The position numbers were made by a program, and so were the translations under genes. Source: a virus. Taken from it: DNA of 64,000 bases. The stretch is taken from positions 124,001 through 188,000 of IMG/VR virus record IMGVR_UViG_3300031857_024884, one strand, 5' to 3'. Below, piece after piece: positions 25,692 through 33,148 of this stretch (positions are counted from its first letter, which is position 1; each line of letters starts with the position of its first letter). The notes below the pieces were generated by a model. That model was not told the DNA's origin and did not search any database. It saw only the letters and a list, made by a program, of their open reading frames with translations.

Positions 25692-26261
25692 TTAATTATG
25701 TTGTATTGGAGCTAATACAGGGTTTTGACCAACAACAACTGTTGTTGATGTACTAAAGTTACAACCATTTTGAGTTACAGTGTAAGTAACAGTAAAAGAA
25801 CCTACTCCACTTGTTGTAGGACAGAATTGATTACTCACTACACCTGTTCCACTAAATAAACCACCTGACGGAGTTCCAACTAAATTAACACAAGGAGCTC
25901 CTTGACAAAAAGGTCCTATTGAAGTAATTGTCGGTGTTAATGTTAATACAAACACATTTAGATTAACGGGTTGACTTTGACATCCTGTAACAGTATTAGT
26001 CGCAATTACACTTACCGCGTTTGTATTTAATCCTGCGGGTAATGAACCCCAATTAACCGTAATTTGATTTGTTCCAGCACCTGCGGTTATTGTTCCTGGA
26101 GATACTACAGTCCAAGTATAATTAAACCCAGCACCTAACGATGGGACTTGATAAATTGAGCCCGTAGCATTGGGACAAATTGTATCAGGGTTATTAGTTG
26201 TTAACTGAGCAAAAGATATTGTGGTTAACATTGTGAATAGAATTAAGAGTAACTTTTTCAT
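25692..26261 (-). CDS. secreted PKD/Ig-like repeat protein
   Basis: 189 aa with signal peptide MKKLLLILFTMLTTISFAQ. Two Ig/PKD-like segments follow: FNYTWTVVSPGTITAGAG...VNWGSLPAG and FTVTYTVTQNGC, typical of flavobacterial surface proteins. It ends APIQHN, like the GAISHN end of the next gene upstream, and has no T9SS sorting domain of its own. It is separated by one base from the T9SS-cargo gene, so it is co-translated with it and may be a partner. Confidence 0.7.
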   Translation of the reverse strand: MKKLLLILFTMLTTISFAQLTTNNPDTICPNATGSIYQVPSLGAGFNYTWTVVSPGTITAGAGTNQITVNWGSLPAGLNTNAVSVIATNTVTGCQSQPVNLNVFVLTLTPTITSIGPFCQGAPCVNLVGTPSGGLFSGTGVVSNQFCPTTSGVGSFTVTYTVTQNGCNFSTSTTVVVGQNPVLAPIQHN

Positions 26262-26272
26262 TTTTTTATTTT

Positions 26273-26875
26273 TTAATTATGACTTATAGCACCTAAAACA
26301 ACAGGAGTTGCGCTACTTGTTCCTGTGTATATATTAACGTAATTAACATTATCACATGCTGTACTTGTGTAACTACCCCAAACTCCGTCAGCAGCCGCAG
26401 CCACTTCTATTAATAAATTTTGAGGAATACAATTTTGAGAAACCCTAACACTAAAACACATAGTCCAAGTACAATTTGAACCATTACTATCACCATAATC
26501 ATTTCCAGGATTTCCATCACTATTTCTATCAAAAAAATATCCGGGTCCCACGGTAACTGATGGGGTCGCGTCTGATGTTACTGATGTCATCCATAACCAT
26601 TGACCACCAGTACTATTTCCACCACAATTTGCGGGTGATGATACCGGAGTAACATTAGTCCAACCTGAACCTAAATTAATATCAAAACCTTCAAACCAAT
26701 TACTTCCTGTTTGAGTAAAACTTTGTAAAGTAACACAGACATTAACTGTTGTTCCTGGAGTATAACCACCGACTGGTGGGGATGGAGTTAAAGTAAAAGT
26801 TAAATTACCGCTACATTGAGAAAATGATTTTAATAGTGATAAACTAAAAAGAATATAAAAAAAGAAATTTCTCAT
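26273..26875 (-). CDS. secreted protein, first of the three-gene exported cluster
   Basis: 200 aa from the ATG at 26875 (MRNFFFYILFSLSLLKSFSQ, a signal peptide). An earlier ATG at 26920 would run through the terminator and promoter. The mature part is Gly/Ser/Asn/Cys-rich and contains WFEGFDINLGSGW and YFFDRNSDGNPGNDYGDSNG, the latter like a Ca-binding DxNxDG loop. It ends VVLGAISHN. A TATTTAT motif 10 bases upstream suggests late expression. Similar domains occur at the start of large flavobacterial adhesins. Confidence 0.65.
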   Translation of the reverse strand: MRNFFFYILFSLSLLKSFSQCSGNLTFTLTPSPPVGGYTPGTTVNVCVTLQSFTQTGSNWFEGFDINLGSGWTNVTPVSSPANCGGNSTGGQWLWMTSVTSDATPSVTVGPGYFFDRNSDGNPGNDYGDSNGSNCTWTMCFSVRVSQNCIPQNLLIEVAAAADGVWGSYTSTACDNVNYVNIYTGTSSATPVVLGAISHN

Positions 26876-26909
26876 ATTAAATAAATATATGAAAAAGTAC
26901 AAAATAAAA

Positions 26910-26945
26910 AAGGGAGACATCGTTGGCTAAATCGATATCTCCCTT
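26910..26945 (-). terminator. terminator of the large structured RNA
   Basis: Coding strand: AAGGGAGA, internal pairing, TCTCCCTT, then TTTTATTTT. It shows that the transcript runs on the minus strand and ends just before the secreted-protein cluster. Confidence 0.85.
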
Positions 26946-27350
26946 CTAAGCCATAAGTTTCTTTCACAAGGATAACTTTTAAACCTTACTATTATGGTGA
27001 GTGAACCATATTGTAACTACTTACGTGAGTTGTGACGTTGGTTAAACCAATTTACGTTTGTGTGTTTTCGGTCTTTCTTGAATCACCTGAAGACCTTGTG
27101 GTTATCACAAACTACCACACCCTAAAAAATCGGTTTCGTACAGTTTTTTTCCTTTAGACGGGTGAGTCGTGTATTTAGGACTCAACATCAGTTTTTTTGT
27201 ATTCATTTTTTCCTTACACAGGATGAAATCGTGAACAACAAAAACTATAAAACACACAATATAACAACCGAACTTATGTTTTTGGATGAAAAGTTTAAAC
27301 TCATTATCGTTTAGTGTTAAAGTCAAACACTTTCTATTGGAGTCACTTGG

Positions 27351-27422
27351 TAGCGGGTGATGGAATCGAACCATCCGTCTTTAGGTTATGAGCCTAACGA
27401 GTTACCATTTCTCTGACCCGCA
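27351..27422 (-). tRNA. tRNA-Met (CAU), initiator-like, inside the large RNA
   Basis: Anticodon loop CTCATAA, T arm GATGG-TTCGATT-CCATC perfect, and CCA encoded after discriminator A. Features of initiator tRNA: the first acceptor pair is broken (T1 against T72) and the D stem has A11:T24. The anticodon stem ends in two G:C pairs instead of three. Position 8 is C and D-stem pair 13:22 is A:A, both unusual. So it is either a functional phage initiator tRNA or a tRNA-like domain of the large RNA. Confidence 0.8.
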
Positions 27423-28300
27423 CTATTTTTTGTTAAATCATGGCTGAGAATACACCATTACTTGAGAACCTTTAGTGAGATTATTAGTTCCTCACATTTC
27501 CACTTTTTTTTGGAAAGTATTCCTCAGTGACGGTTATTTAGGTAAACCACTCCTTGAGGTATCAATTACTCTCTTATTACTCAACTCTCTTCGAGGATGC
27601 CTCCCCAACTCGTTCTTGCGGAACTAGAGGTTTTTGGTAAGATTACATTCAGACTTGGGGTCTTCGTGTGCAATGAACGACTCATTACTATGTAGTCACC
27701 TTTCATCGATACCTGACAGACACTTTTCCTTTGAACAAATTTTTAGTTTATTTAAGTACGTGTCGTGGATTAATCGAAGTAGTGGTCTGCCTTAGGTTCA
27801 GTCATCTTTTGAACAACTGAATGCCAAACTACTCCGTGAAATGTCCCCATCTCCATTCTTTAAGTTTACTTCATATCACAACCTTGGCGGGTCGTTAATA
27901 AGGACGGTAGCGACACCACTCGTTCTCCATCTTACCTTTCGGTTTTAAGTCCACTTTTAAATTGGAAACCGCAATAATATGGTCGGATAACCACACCTTT
28001 TACAGGATTCCTATGAGTTATTCTTATTGTTCTTCCGAACTCAACCTAACAATCCACATTGCTCGGTCACCAAACCACTTTCCCTAAAGCGTTGCCCTCA
28101 GTACTAAAGGTCGGATGATATCCCACTTGTATACTCGAGCTCAGTTTCCCGAGCCGCAGAATCACTAACACAGGTGACCCCACTTTATCCTACTTTCGTA
28201 GTTTATTTAACGACCATATACGGCCGATTATCATTTATCAGTATCCCCTCATAATCAACCCGAAGGTCTCATAATCGAGGACTGAATGGATAATTCAATA

Positions 28301-28312
28301 TTTCAAAGAACC
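28301..28312 (-). promoter_or_regulatory. boxA-like sequence in the leader of the large RNA
   Basis: The coding strand reads GGTTCTTTGAAATATTG, resembling the boxA sequences of Bacteroidetes rRNA leaders. Two further copies of TTCTTTGAAAAA occur in the promoter repeats (28533-28543 and 28443-28452). Confidence 0.45.
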
Positions 28313-28393
28313 GAGTTGATTGTGGTGAGGAACCTTTATAACCTTACTAAGTAAGGAATCTTTATGACCTCATTCCCACTTTCAAACTCTTTA

Positions 28394-28426
28394 CAAAGTT
28401 AAGAAAAATTTTCTGTTCTGTCAAAC
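28394..28426 (-). promoter_or_regulatory. large-RNA promoter 1 (nearest the RNA)
   Basis: TAACTTTG box at 28394-28401 with TTTGAC at the -33 position (28420-28425) on the coding strand. Confidence 0.65.
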
Positions 28427-28483
28427 TTTTCTTAAACTTCTTTTTCAAAGAATCTATCAGTTTTTTACTCCGATTTTCTTTTA

Positions 28484-28516
28484 CAAAGGTAAGAATTATT
28501 TTTGGATTTACCAAAT
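28484..28516 (-). promoter_or_regulatory. large-RNA promoter 2
   Basis: TACCTTTG box at 28484-28491 with TTTGGTA at 28509-28515. Confidence 0.7.
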
Positions 28517-28569
28517 TTTTCTAAAACTTTTTTTTCAAAGAACTAATCGGACATTCCCGATTTGTTTTA

Positions 28570-28602
28570 CAAAGATAAGAAGAATTTTTTAATTTACCAA
28601 AT
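28570..28602 (-). promoter_or_regulatory. large-RNA promoter 3
   Basis: TATCTTTG box at 28570-28577 with TTTGGTA at 28595-28601. A perfect AATCGG/CCGATT hairpin would form in the first 30 bases of its transcript. Confidence 0.7.
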
Positions 28603-28665
28603 TTTTCTCAAACTTTTTTTTTCATTCGAGAAACTATAAATATTAACCTTTCCTCAAATGTTTTA

Positions 28666-28697
28666 CAAAGGTAATAAAAAAATCTTAATTAACAAGA
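28666..28697 (-). promoter_or_regulatory. large-RNA promoter 4 (farthest)
   Basis: TACCTTTG box at 28666-28673 with CTTGTT at 28691-28696. Confidence 0.6.
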
Positions 28698-28791
28698 AAA
28701 AAATAAAATTTTTTAAAATAAAAATTAAATTTTGTTGACTTATCGGGTTTAATCAACTATTTATTAAACGAAATAAACAATAATTTAAAAA

Positions 28792-28971
28792 ATGAAAAAA
28801 GTAATTTTAGTATTAGCAATTTTAACGGTAACGTTAACTTCTTGTGGAGGTGGTGAGTCAGAGGCTCCTAAAACAGATTCAACTGCGGTAGTTGTGGTTG
28901 ACACTAATTCAGTTAAACCTGTTGACACCGCAACTGTTGTTGCGGCGGACTCAACAAAAGAAGTAAAGTAA
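28792..28971 (+). CDS. small lipoprotein
   Basis: 59 aa: a signal sequence MKKVILVLAILTVTLTSC with a lipobox (LTSC) and lipidation Cys18, then GGGESEAP and a Thr/Val/Asp-rich low-complexity tail. Expected at the host envelope. It stands alone between the large RNA (divergent) and a bidirectional terminator. A CTATTTATT element lies ~35 bases upstream. Small phage lipoproteins often act in superinfection exclusion, but nothing here proves that. Confidence 0.7.
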   Translation: MKKVILVLAILTVTLTSCGGGESEAPKTDSTAVVVVDTNSVKPVDTATVVAADSTKEVK

Positions 28972-28999
28972 TAGAGAAACGTGTCTATTAGAAACAAAA

Positions 29000-29020
29000 A
29001 ATCCCCTAAAAGGGGATTTT
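29000..29020. terminator. bidirectional terminator
   Basis: AATCCCC / GGGGATT with loop TAAAA and T-runs on both strands, shared by the lipoprotein gene (+) and the 29022 gene (-). Confidence 0.85.
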
Positions 29021-29021
29021 T

Positions 29022-29591
29022 TTATTTTAGTAATTGTTTAATTCTATTTATTTCTTCAGTCAATTTATCTTCATCTTTGTTTTTATTGTCACCTAAGAAT
29101 TTATTTACTAATTTTAAAGGTGTTGTAGTTAAATCAATTAATCTTTTTGTTATTGGGTCGGCTTTAAAACCATAATCTTTTGATTGTTTTACAGATTTGT
29201 TTTCTTTTGATTTATTTTCCTTTGATTTATTTTCCTCACTATTTTTATCATCTTTGTCTTTAAAAATATCATAAATATTTTGAGTATCTCCCGCTTGGTC
29301 AACTAACATCCAAATAAGATTGTTTCCTGACATTTCCGCAATTTCTTCACCCTCAGATAATTCTGAACTACTTTTTGATACAGATTCAACTCCACACAAA
29401 ACAGAAGTATATTTTTTTCCGTCTATTTTATGTTTAATTTCTAATTTTCCGTTACAAGTATTAGAATCAAAATCTTTGATTGTACCTTTATAAGGCATCA
29501 CTACTTTTGTCCCTTTTAGTGAATTGTATTTTATTTTATTTTGTAATAAATTTTCAATAGACATTGTATCTACAGGATGTTTAAATTTCAT
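29022..29591 (-). CDS. hypothetical cargo protein, degenerate M23-like domain
   Basis: 189 aa. A segment VVMPYKGTIKDFDS..GKLEIKHKIDGKKYTSVLCGV...LSEGEEIAEM follows the strand pattern of M23/LytM peptidases but lacks the HxH metal motif, so it would be inactive. A Lys/Glu/Asn/Ser repeat follows. The C-terminus LTEEINRIKQLLK matches the helix EIxR(I/V)KxL found at one terminus of two neighbouring proteins, taken here as a head-targeting signal. It overlaps the next gene by 4 bases. Confidence 0.5.
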   Translation of the reverse strand: MKFKHPVDTMSIENLLQNKIKYNSLKGTKVVMPYKGTIKDFDSNTCNGKLEIKHKIDGKKYTSVLCGVESVSKSSSELSEGEEIAEMSGNNLIWMLVDQAGDTQNIYDIFKDKDDKNSEENKSKENKSKENKSVKQSKDYGFKADPITKRLIDLTTTPLKLVNKFLGDNKNKDEDKLTEEINRIKQLLK

Positions 29592-30103
29592 AAACTCATT
29601 AAATTTTTAATTCTTATTATCTCATAATTAATTGATTCTGACATCACCCCCGGCATTGCTTTAGACGCCGCAGCGGTCATAATTTTTAACGCCGCCGCAT
29701 CAGGATTTAACTCTGATGACGCTCCTGTGGTAATCTTACTAAGGTCAATATTCACTCCAGTTGTATTATTATAAATCACAAAACTTACACTATTGTCTTG
29801 ACCTTTTTTCCAAACATATCCTTTTGGTAAATTATCTTTTTTATATCCTTTACTTGAAATTGTATTTGCGAAAGTATCAACTAATGCTCCTATTTCTGTT
29901 TTATCATTTGATATAGGTGTAAATCCTAACGATACACTCATTCCTGATAAAGTTGAACCTAATAAATTAACTTTAACTTTGGAGGCACTCGCTGATGAAT
30001 CAATGTCATCAAATATTGATTTTTCAATTGAAGTGATTTTACCGACATTAACATTTGACGTAGATGTTGGTTTGATTAATTCTTCTATTAATATTTTTTT
30101 CAT
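29588..30103 (-). CDS. hypothetical cargo protein with C-terminal targeting-like helix
   Basis: 171 aa, not recognised. N-terminus MKKILIEELIKPTSTS; the C-terminus ESINYEIIRIKNLMSL repeats the EIxRIKxL helix motif of its neighbours. The body is an alpha/beta domain with no membrane segment. It overlaps the genes on both sides by 4 bases, so the three genes 30438-29022 form a coupled operon. Confidence 0.5.
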   Translation of the reverse strand: MKKILIEELIKPTSTSNVNVGKITSIEKSIFDDIDSSASASKVKVNLLGSTLSGMSVSLGFTPISNDKTEIGALVDTFANTISSKGYKKDNLPKGYVWKKGQDNSVSFVIYNNTTGVNIDLSKITTGASSELNPDAAALKIMTAAASKAMPGVMSESINYEIIRIKNLMSL

Positions 30104-30438
30104 ATTTTATATGTTGCCCTTAATAAATTATTTTCAGACCTTAAAGATTCATTATCTTTTCTTAGAAACTCAACTTCAACTTCTAGTCTTGAAACTTGTG
30201 ATGTTAATGAAACGATATTTTCTCTCATTTTATCTTTTTCTTTTGAAGATTCTGTTAGTAAAGTCTCTAATTTAACAACTCTATCTCTCAAATCATCTCT
30301 GAAAAGTCTTCCATCCATTGTACTGTCCTCGTCTTTTTTAGCCTTTAAACTAAGTCTTCTTTCGTAGAATTTCCATGCCGCAGTAGAACTTAATACCGTT
30401 ATTAATGTTATTAATATAGTATAAAATTGTTGTTCCAT
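30100..30438 (-). CDS. membrane-anchored coiled-coil protein (spanin-like topology)
   Basis: 112 aa. One N-terminal membrane helix (YTILITLITVLSSTAAWKF) and a long coiled coil from ~50 to the end (MRENIVSLTSQVSRLEVEVEF). The topology matches inner-membrane spanins or phage chaperone-like anchors. No lysis gene is directly adjacent, so the role is open. First gene of the 30438-29022 operon. Confidence 0.5.
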   Translation of the reverse strand: MEQQFYTILITLITVLSSTAAWKFYERRLSLKAKKDEDSTMDGRLFRDDLRDRVVKLETLLTESSKEKDKMRENIVSLTSQVSRLEVEVEFLRKDNESLRSENNLLRATYKI

Positions 30439-30532
30439 TTATTATTACTTTAAGGGTTATTTAAAATATAAATATATTATTAATATTAATTATTATTAAA
30501 TCACTAATATTTATTATAAATAAATAAGTAAA

Positions 30533-31648
30533 ATGGAAAATAAGACATTATTAAATGAAATAATTAGAGTTAAAGAACTTATTAATTTTAAAAATAACTC
30601 TATTAACGAACAATTAACTGTTAGAATTGCAAAAGGAAGAGGAAAAACGTTAATCGATACCGGAACAAAACGTCAATCTATGTCGTTTGATACTCAAGAT
30701 ACTAACTATAAGATTTTAACACCTCAACAAGATTGGGATAAATATTTAAAAGATAGTGAGTCAACAATGGTCGGACTTATGAACTCCCAATCAAAAAAAG
30801 TTTGGGAAAAATTCAAAGCAGACCCAAATGAAAAAGGACACGCTGTTGCGGCATTAGAACAATTTAATGCAACTTACCCTGAAAAAAAATGGGACCTTGT
30901 AACTGTATTAATGTCAACATCCACCACAGTACAACCAAAAGAGTCGGTGATTCCAGTTACTCCAAAATTTCCGGTAGTTCCTTTTGTATTTCCTGCCAAC
31001 CTTAGTCCAAGTACTAAATTTTTTAAGGACAATTATTATGAGGTAACTGACGAATTTATACAAGCGGTTAAAACCGATATTTTAGACCCAATACAAGAAA
31101 AATTGAAATCCATACCTGAACCTCAAGAAGGTAAACCAAAGGCATTTTTACAATCAATAAATGTTGAGACTTCTTGTTCTACACTACCAAATGGGGTTTC
31201 TCCTGATGGTAAAAAATATACATTTCAACAATTATCTAGTTTAAGAAATAAAACCGCAAAAGATTATATCATAAGTGAATTAACTAAACTAGGTGTTTTA
31301 GTTAATCAAACTACCAAAGTAACTACAAATTTTTTAGGTGAAAACAAAAATGGAACATCAGGACCTAAATGGACTGGAAAAAATGAAGATAGACCTAACT
31401 ACGAACAATACAAAAAATTGGACGTTGATTTAGATGTTATATTTAATGTTCCGGCACAAGAAGAACAAACTGACCCTAATGAACAACCTGAGTTAACAGA
31501 AATTAAATCAACAAAATACAAAATAAATTTTGTAAAAAGAGCAAAAAAAGGTTTAAAAATTAAATTACCTAAAATTTTTATTAATTTAGAAACAACAAAA
31601 AATCCAAGAAAAAAATCAACATCAGTTGACGCTTGTCCATTCTTTTAA
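30533..31648 (+). CDS. putative head-cargo protein, possibly OmpA-like C-terminal domain
   Basis: 371 aa. The N-terminus holds LLNEIIRVKELI and then NNSINE-Q (E26), combining the EIxRxKxL helix with the cleavage signature. A Pro-rich linker (~140-165) leads to a C-terminal domain whose segment SSLRNKTAKDYIISELTKLGV is arranged like an OmpA peptidoglycan-binding helix; that similarity is weak. Promoter of the TATTTAT class 20-30 bases upstream. It converges with the RNA ligase gene with no gap. Confidence 0.5.
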   Translation: MENKTLLNEIIRVKELINFKNNSINEQLTVRIAKGRGKTLIDTGTKRQSMSFDTQDTNYKILTPQQDWDKYLKDSESTMVGLMNSQSKKVWEKFKADPNEKGHAVAALEQFNATYPEKKWDLVTVLMSTSTTVQPKESVIPVTPKFPVVPFVFPANLSPSTKFFKDNYYEVTDEFIQAVKTDILDPIQEKLKSIPEPQEGKPKAFLQSINVETSCSTLPNGVSPDGKKYTFQQLSSLRNKTAKDYIISELTKLGVLVNQTTKVTTNFLGENKNGTSGPKWTGKNEDRPNYEQYKKLDVDLDVIFNVPAQEEQTDPNEQPELTEIKSTKYKINFVKRAKKGLKIKLPKIFINLETTKNPRKKSTSVDACPFF

Positions 31649-32713
31649 TTATAGTTTTTTAAATTCGGGTCTTATGAGTTTCCATATTATCTGGTCATAA
31701 TTCTTTTTATCCCACATAAAAAACATTATAGGTCTGAATTCGGGTTTTACGTTTTTCATAACAAATTCAGCGTATTCCTTTTTGGTGGGTTCTTCTTTAT
31801 CACCGTATTTACCATATCTAAATCCGTCATGTAATTTACCGCAGTATTCTGATATTGAAAAGTATTGATACCTCAACTCTTTTTCGTAGTCCTTTATTTT
31901 ATTGTAGAACTCATCAGGAACATCTTTAAGTATTTCCTCAAAGTTTCCACCGGTACTTAATATTTCCCATATACCGGTGGTTGATACATTGGTCATTATT
32001 TTGTGAAGTCTTATATATTCTTCACCTTTTATTTTGACCCTTTCCCCATTTGAAAACCTAACCACAAAACCTTCTTCATTGTCTTTAACCATATTTTTTA
32101 AGGTGTTATAGTCTTTTATACCATCGTATTTTTTAACCAATTTAAACCCTAAATTGTTATATAGGTTTCTTAATCTTATACCTTCTATATGGATAGAATC
32201 ATCAAATATCTTTAATTCATAACCATCTTTATTATCTATTACAGATAACAATATTAAATCCTCATAACCATAATTAACAACTATTCTGTTCTCAGGGTAT
32301 ATTATCTCAAATAGGTAGGTAAAACCTTTAACCAATCTTTTATAGTCGTATTTTTGAAGTAACTCAAATCCTTTAACCGCTTGGTCTGAGGTGAATGAAC
32401 CTCTGGTTGCCATTATCCATTCTCCCTCATAATTAAACAATATCCCCAATGAACCATCCATTTTATCGAAAACTTCAAAGTAAGGGGTTGCGGTATGTTT
32501 TTTTTCCTCTAAATTGAAAAACTTTTTAAAAGGTCTAGCAACTATATTTCCCTTATCATCAGTTACCAAACCTCTGGTCTGTATGGTTATTTCATCCCAT
32601 AAGTTCTCGTATTGAACTTTCTCGGTGTAATTCCATATAGTTAAAGGAAGAGTAGGGTGAGTCTGTTTATACAGAAGTCCGTCTTCAAAGTATCTATTTA
32701 GAGTCTCTAACAT
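31649..32713 (-). CDS. rnlA: T4 RNA ligase 1 (Rnl1)-like protein
   Basis: 354 aa from the ATG at 32713, close to T4 Rnl1 (374 aa). The inner start is chosen because TATCTTTG-TATT sits just before it. Ligase motif I is K84-M-D-G in FEVFDKMDGSLG; later motifs are LFEIIYPENRIVV (IIIa), EGFVVRF (IV) and VKIKGEEYI (V). Rnl1 re-joins tRNAs cut by host anticodon nucleases such as PrrC. A P-loop kinase at 56501 may supply end-healing. Confidence 0.88.
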   Translation of the reverse strand: MLETLNRYFEDGLLYKQTHPTLPLTIWNYTEKVQYENLWDEITIQTRGLVTDDKGNIVARPFKKFFNLEEKKHTATPYFEVFDKMDGSLGILFNYEGEWIMATRGSFTSDQAVKGFELLQKYDYKRLVKGFTYLFEIIYPENRIVVNYGYEDLILLSVIDNKDGYELKIFDDSIHIEGIRLRNLYNNLGFKLVKKYDGIKDYNTLKNMVKDNEEGFVVRFSNGERVKIKGEEYIRLHKIMTNVSTTGIWEILSTGGNFEEILKDVPDEFYNKIKDYEKELRYQYFSISEYCGKLHDGFRYGKYGDKEEPTKKEYAEFVMKNVKPEFRPIMFFMWDKKNYDQIIWKLIRPEFKKL

Positions 32714-32717
32714 AATA

Positions 32718-32749
32718 CAAAGATACGAACTTTTTTTGAATTTACCAAA
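32718..32749 (-). promoter_or_regulatory. leaderless host-type promoter of the RNA ligase gene
   Basis: TATCTTTG (32718-32725) four bases before the ATG and TTTGGTAAA (32741-32749) at -33. Confidence 0.75.
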
Positions 32750-32766
32750 TTTTTTTAAATAAAAAA

Positions 32767-32785
32767 ACCTACCGTTTAGGTAGGT
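32767..32785 (-). terminator. terminator of the 34608-32912 operon
   Basis: ACCTACC / GGTAGGT with loop GTTTA (perfect 7-bp stem) followed by TTTTTTTATTT on the minus strand. Confidence 0.85.
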
Positions 32786-32911
32786 GTCAAAGGGTAATTT
32801 GTTGATAGTCCCATTTCTGTATCTATCTTTTATTGGGTGACTTCCACTTAAAACCCACGAAGTCAACAATCATAAATATAATTGAGTTTTTCAATATGTC
32901 AATTATTTATG

Positions 32912-33148
32912 TTAAGGAATTGTTAATTTTATTTTTACCTTACAATCATAATACCAATTCTCAGATACTCTCTCAAAAACTGTTTTACAATTTGAGCATG
33001 TTAATTCGTCATCATAAGTTAAGTCAAAATAACTTTCGGTTGGAGCGTATTTTTGATTACATACCGGACAATCAATATGGTTGTGAATAACATCGTTACA
33101 CAAATCACAACATATCTCAGGATAAACCTCTAAACTAATCTCATCCAT
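32912..33148 (-). CDS. small double zinc-ribbon protein
   Basis: 78 aa with three CxxC pairs: CCDLC, CPVC and CSNC, plus a late single Cys (YYDCKVK). Probably two metal-bound knuckles. Nucleic-acid or protein binding is usual for such ribbons, but no partner is evident. It overlaps the metallophosphoesterase gene by 8 bases, last of a four-gene operon. Confidence 0.6.
   Translation of the reverse strand: MDEISLEVYPEICCDLCNDVIHNHIDCPVCNQKYAPTESYFDLTYDDELTCSNCKTVFERVSENWYYDCKVKIKLTIP

Larger units (their letters stand above)
26905..28660 (-). ncRNA. very large structured RNA with embedded tRNA (candidate novel or GOLLD-like class)
   Basis: About 1.75 kb with no convincing protein gene on either strand but a full transcription unit on the minus strand. 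It has four tandem promoters (28394-28697), boxA-like sequences, many perfect hairpins and a strong terminator (26910-26945). Hairpins include CCTTAC-TAA-GTAAGG (28342) nested inside GTGGTGAGG...CCTCAttcCCAC, AATCAAC...GTTGATT (28253-28321), TGAAT-GGATA-ATTCA, GTTCttgcgGAAC (27613), GAGGatgCCTC (27592) and TATGGTgagtgaACCATA (26992). An initiator-like tRNA-Met lies inside (27351-27422). Giant phage RNAs such as GOLLD are known to lie next to or around tRNAs; membership cannot be tested here. Conserved rRNA signatures were not seen. Confidence 0.75.
28390..28675 (-). repeat. tandem ~90-bp promoter repeats
   Basis: Boxes at 28394, 28484, 28570 and 28666 are 86-96 bases apart. The copies share (coding strand) AGTTTnAGAAAAnTTTGGTAAAT, a T-rich spacer, TTAYCTTTGTAAAA and an AATCGG...CCGATT hairpin after the start. 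Copies differ at many places, so the array is old but kept. Confidence 0.8.

Noticed and set aside
25121-26875. One broken adhesin gene split into three pieces
   Set aside because: Each of the three genes has its own start and complete signal peptide, so they are separate genes rather than frameshift debris.
27105-27374. 89-aa minus-strand protein starting MVRFHHPLP
   Set aside because: Its first codons are the 3' half of the tRNA-Met, so the long frame is accidental; only the inner 33-aa frame is kept as a weak observation.
26920-28400. rRNA or rRNA fragment
   Set aside because: The promoter array, boxA and tRNA recall an rRNA operon, but conserved 16S/23S stretches (for example GTGCCAGCAGCCGCGG or the AAGTCGTAACAAGG region) were not seen on either strand.
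28785-28997. 70-aa minus-strand frame
   Set aside because: Antisense of the small lipoprotein gene, which has a clear signal peptide and lipobox on the plus strand.
32786-32911. Small RNA with TGACTTC...GAAGTCA hairpin
   Set aside because: A single 7-bp hairpin without promoter or terminator of its own in AT-rich DNA; too weak to call.
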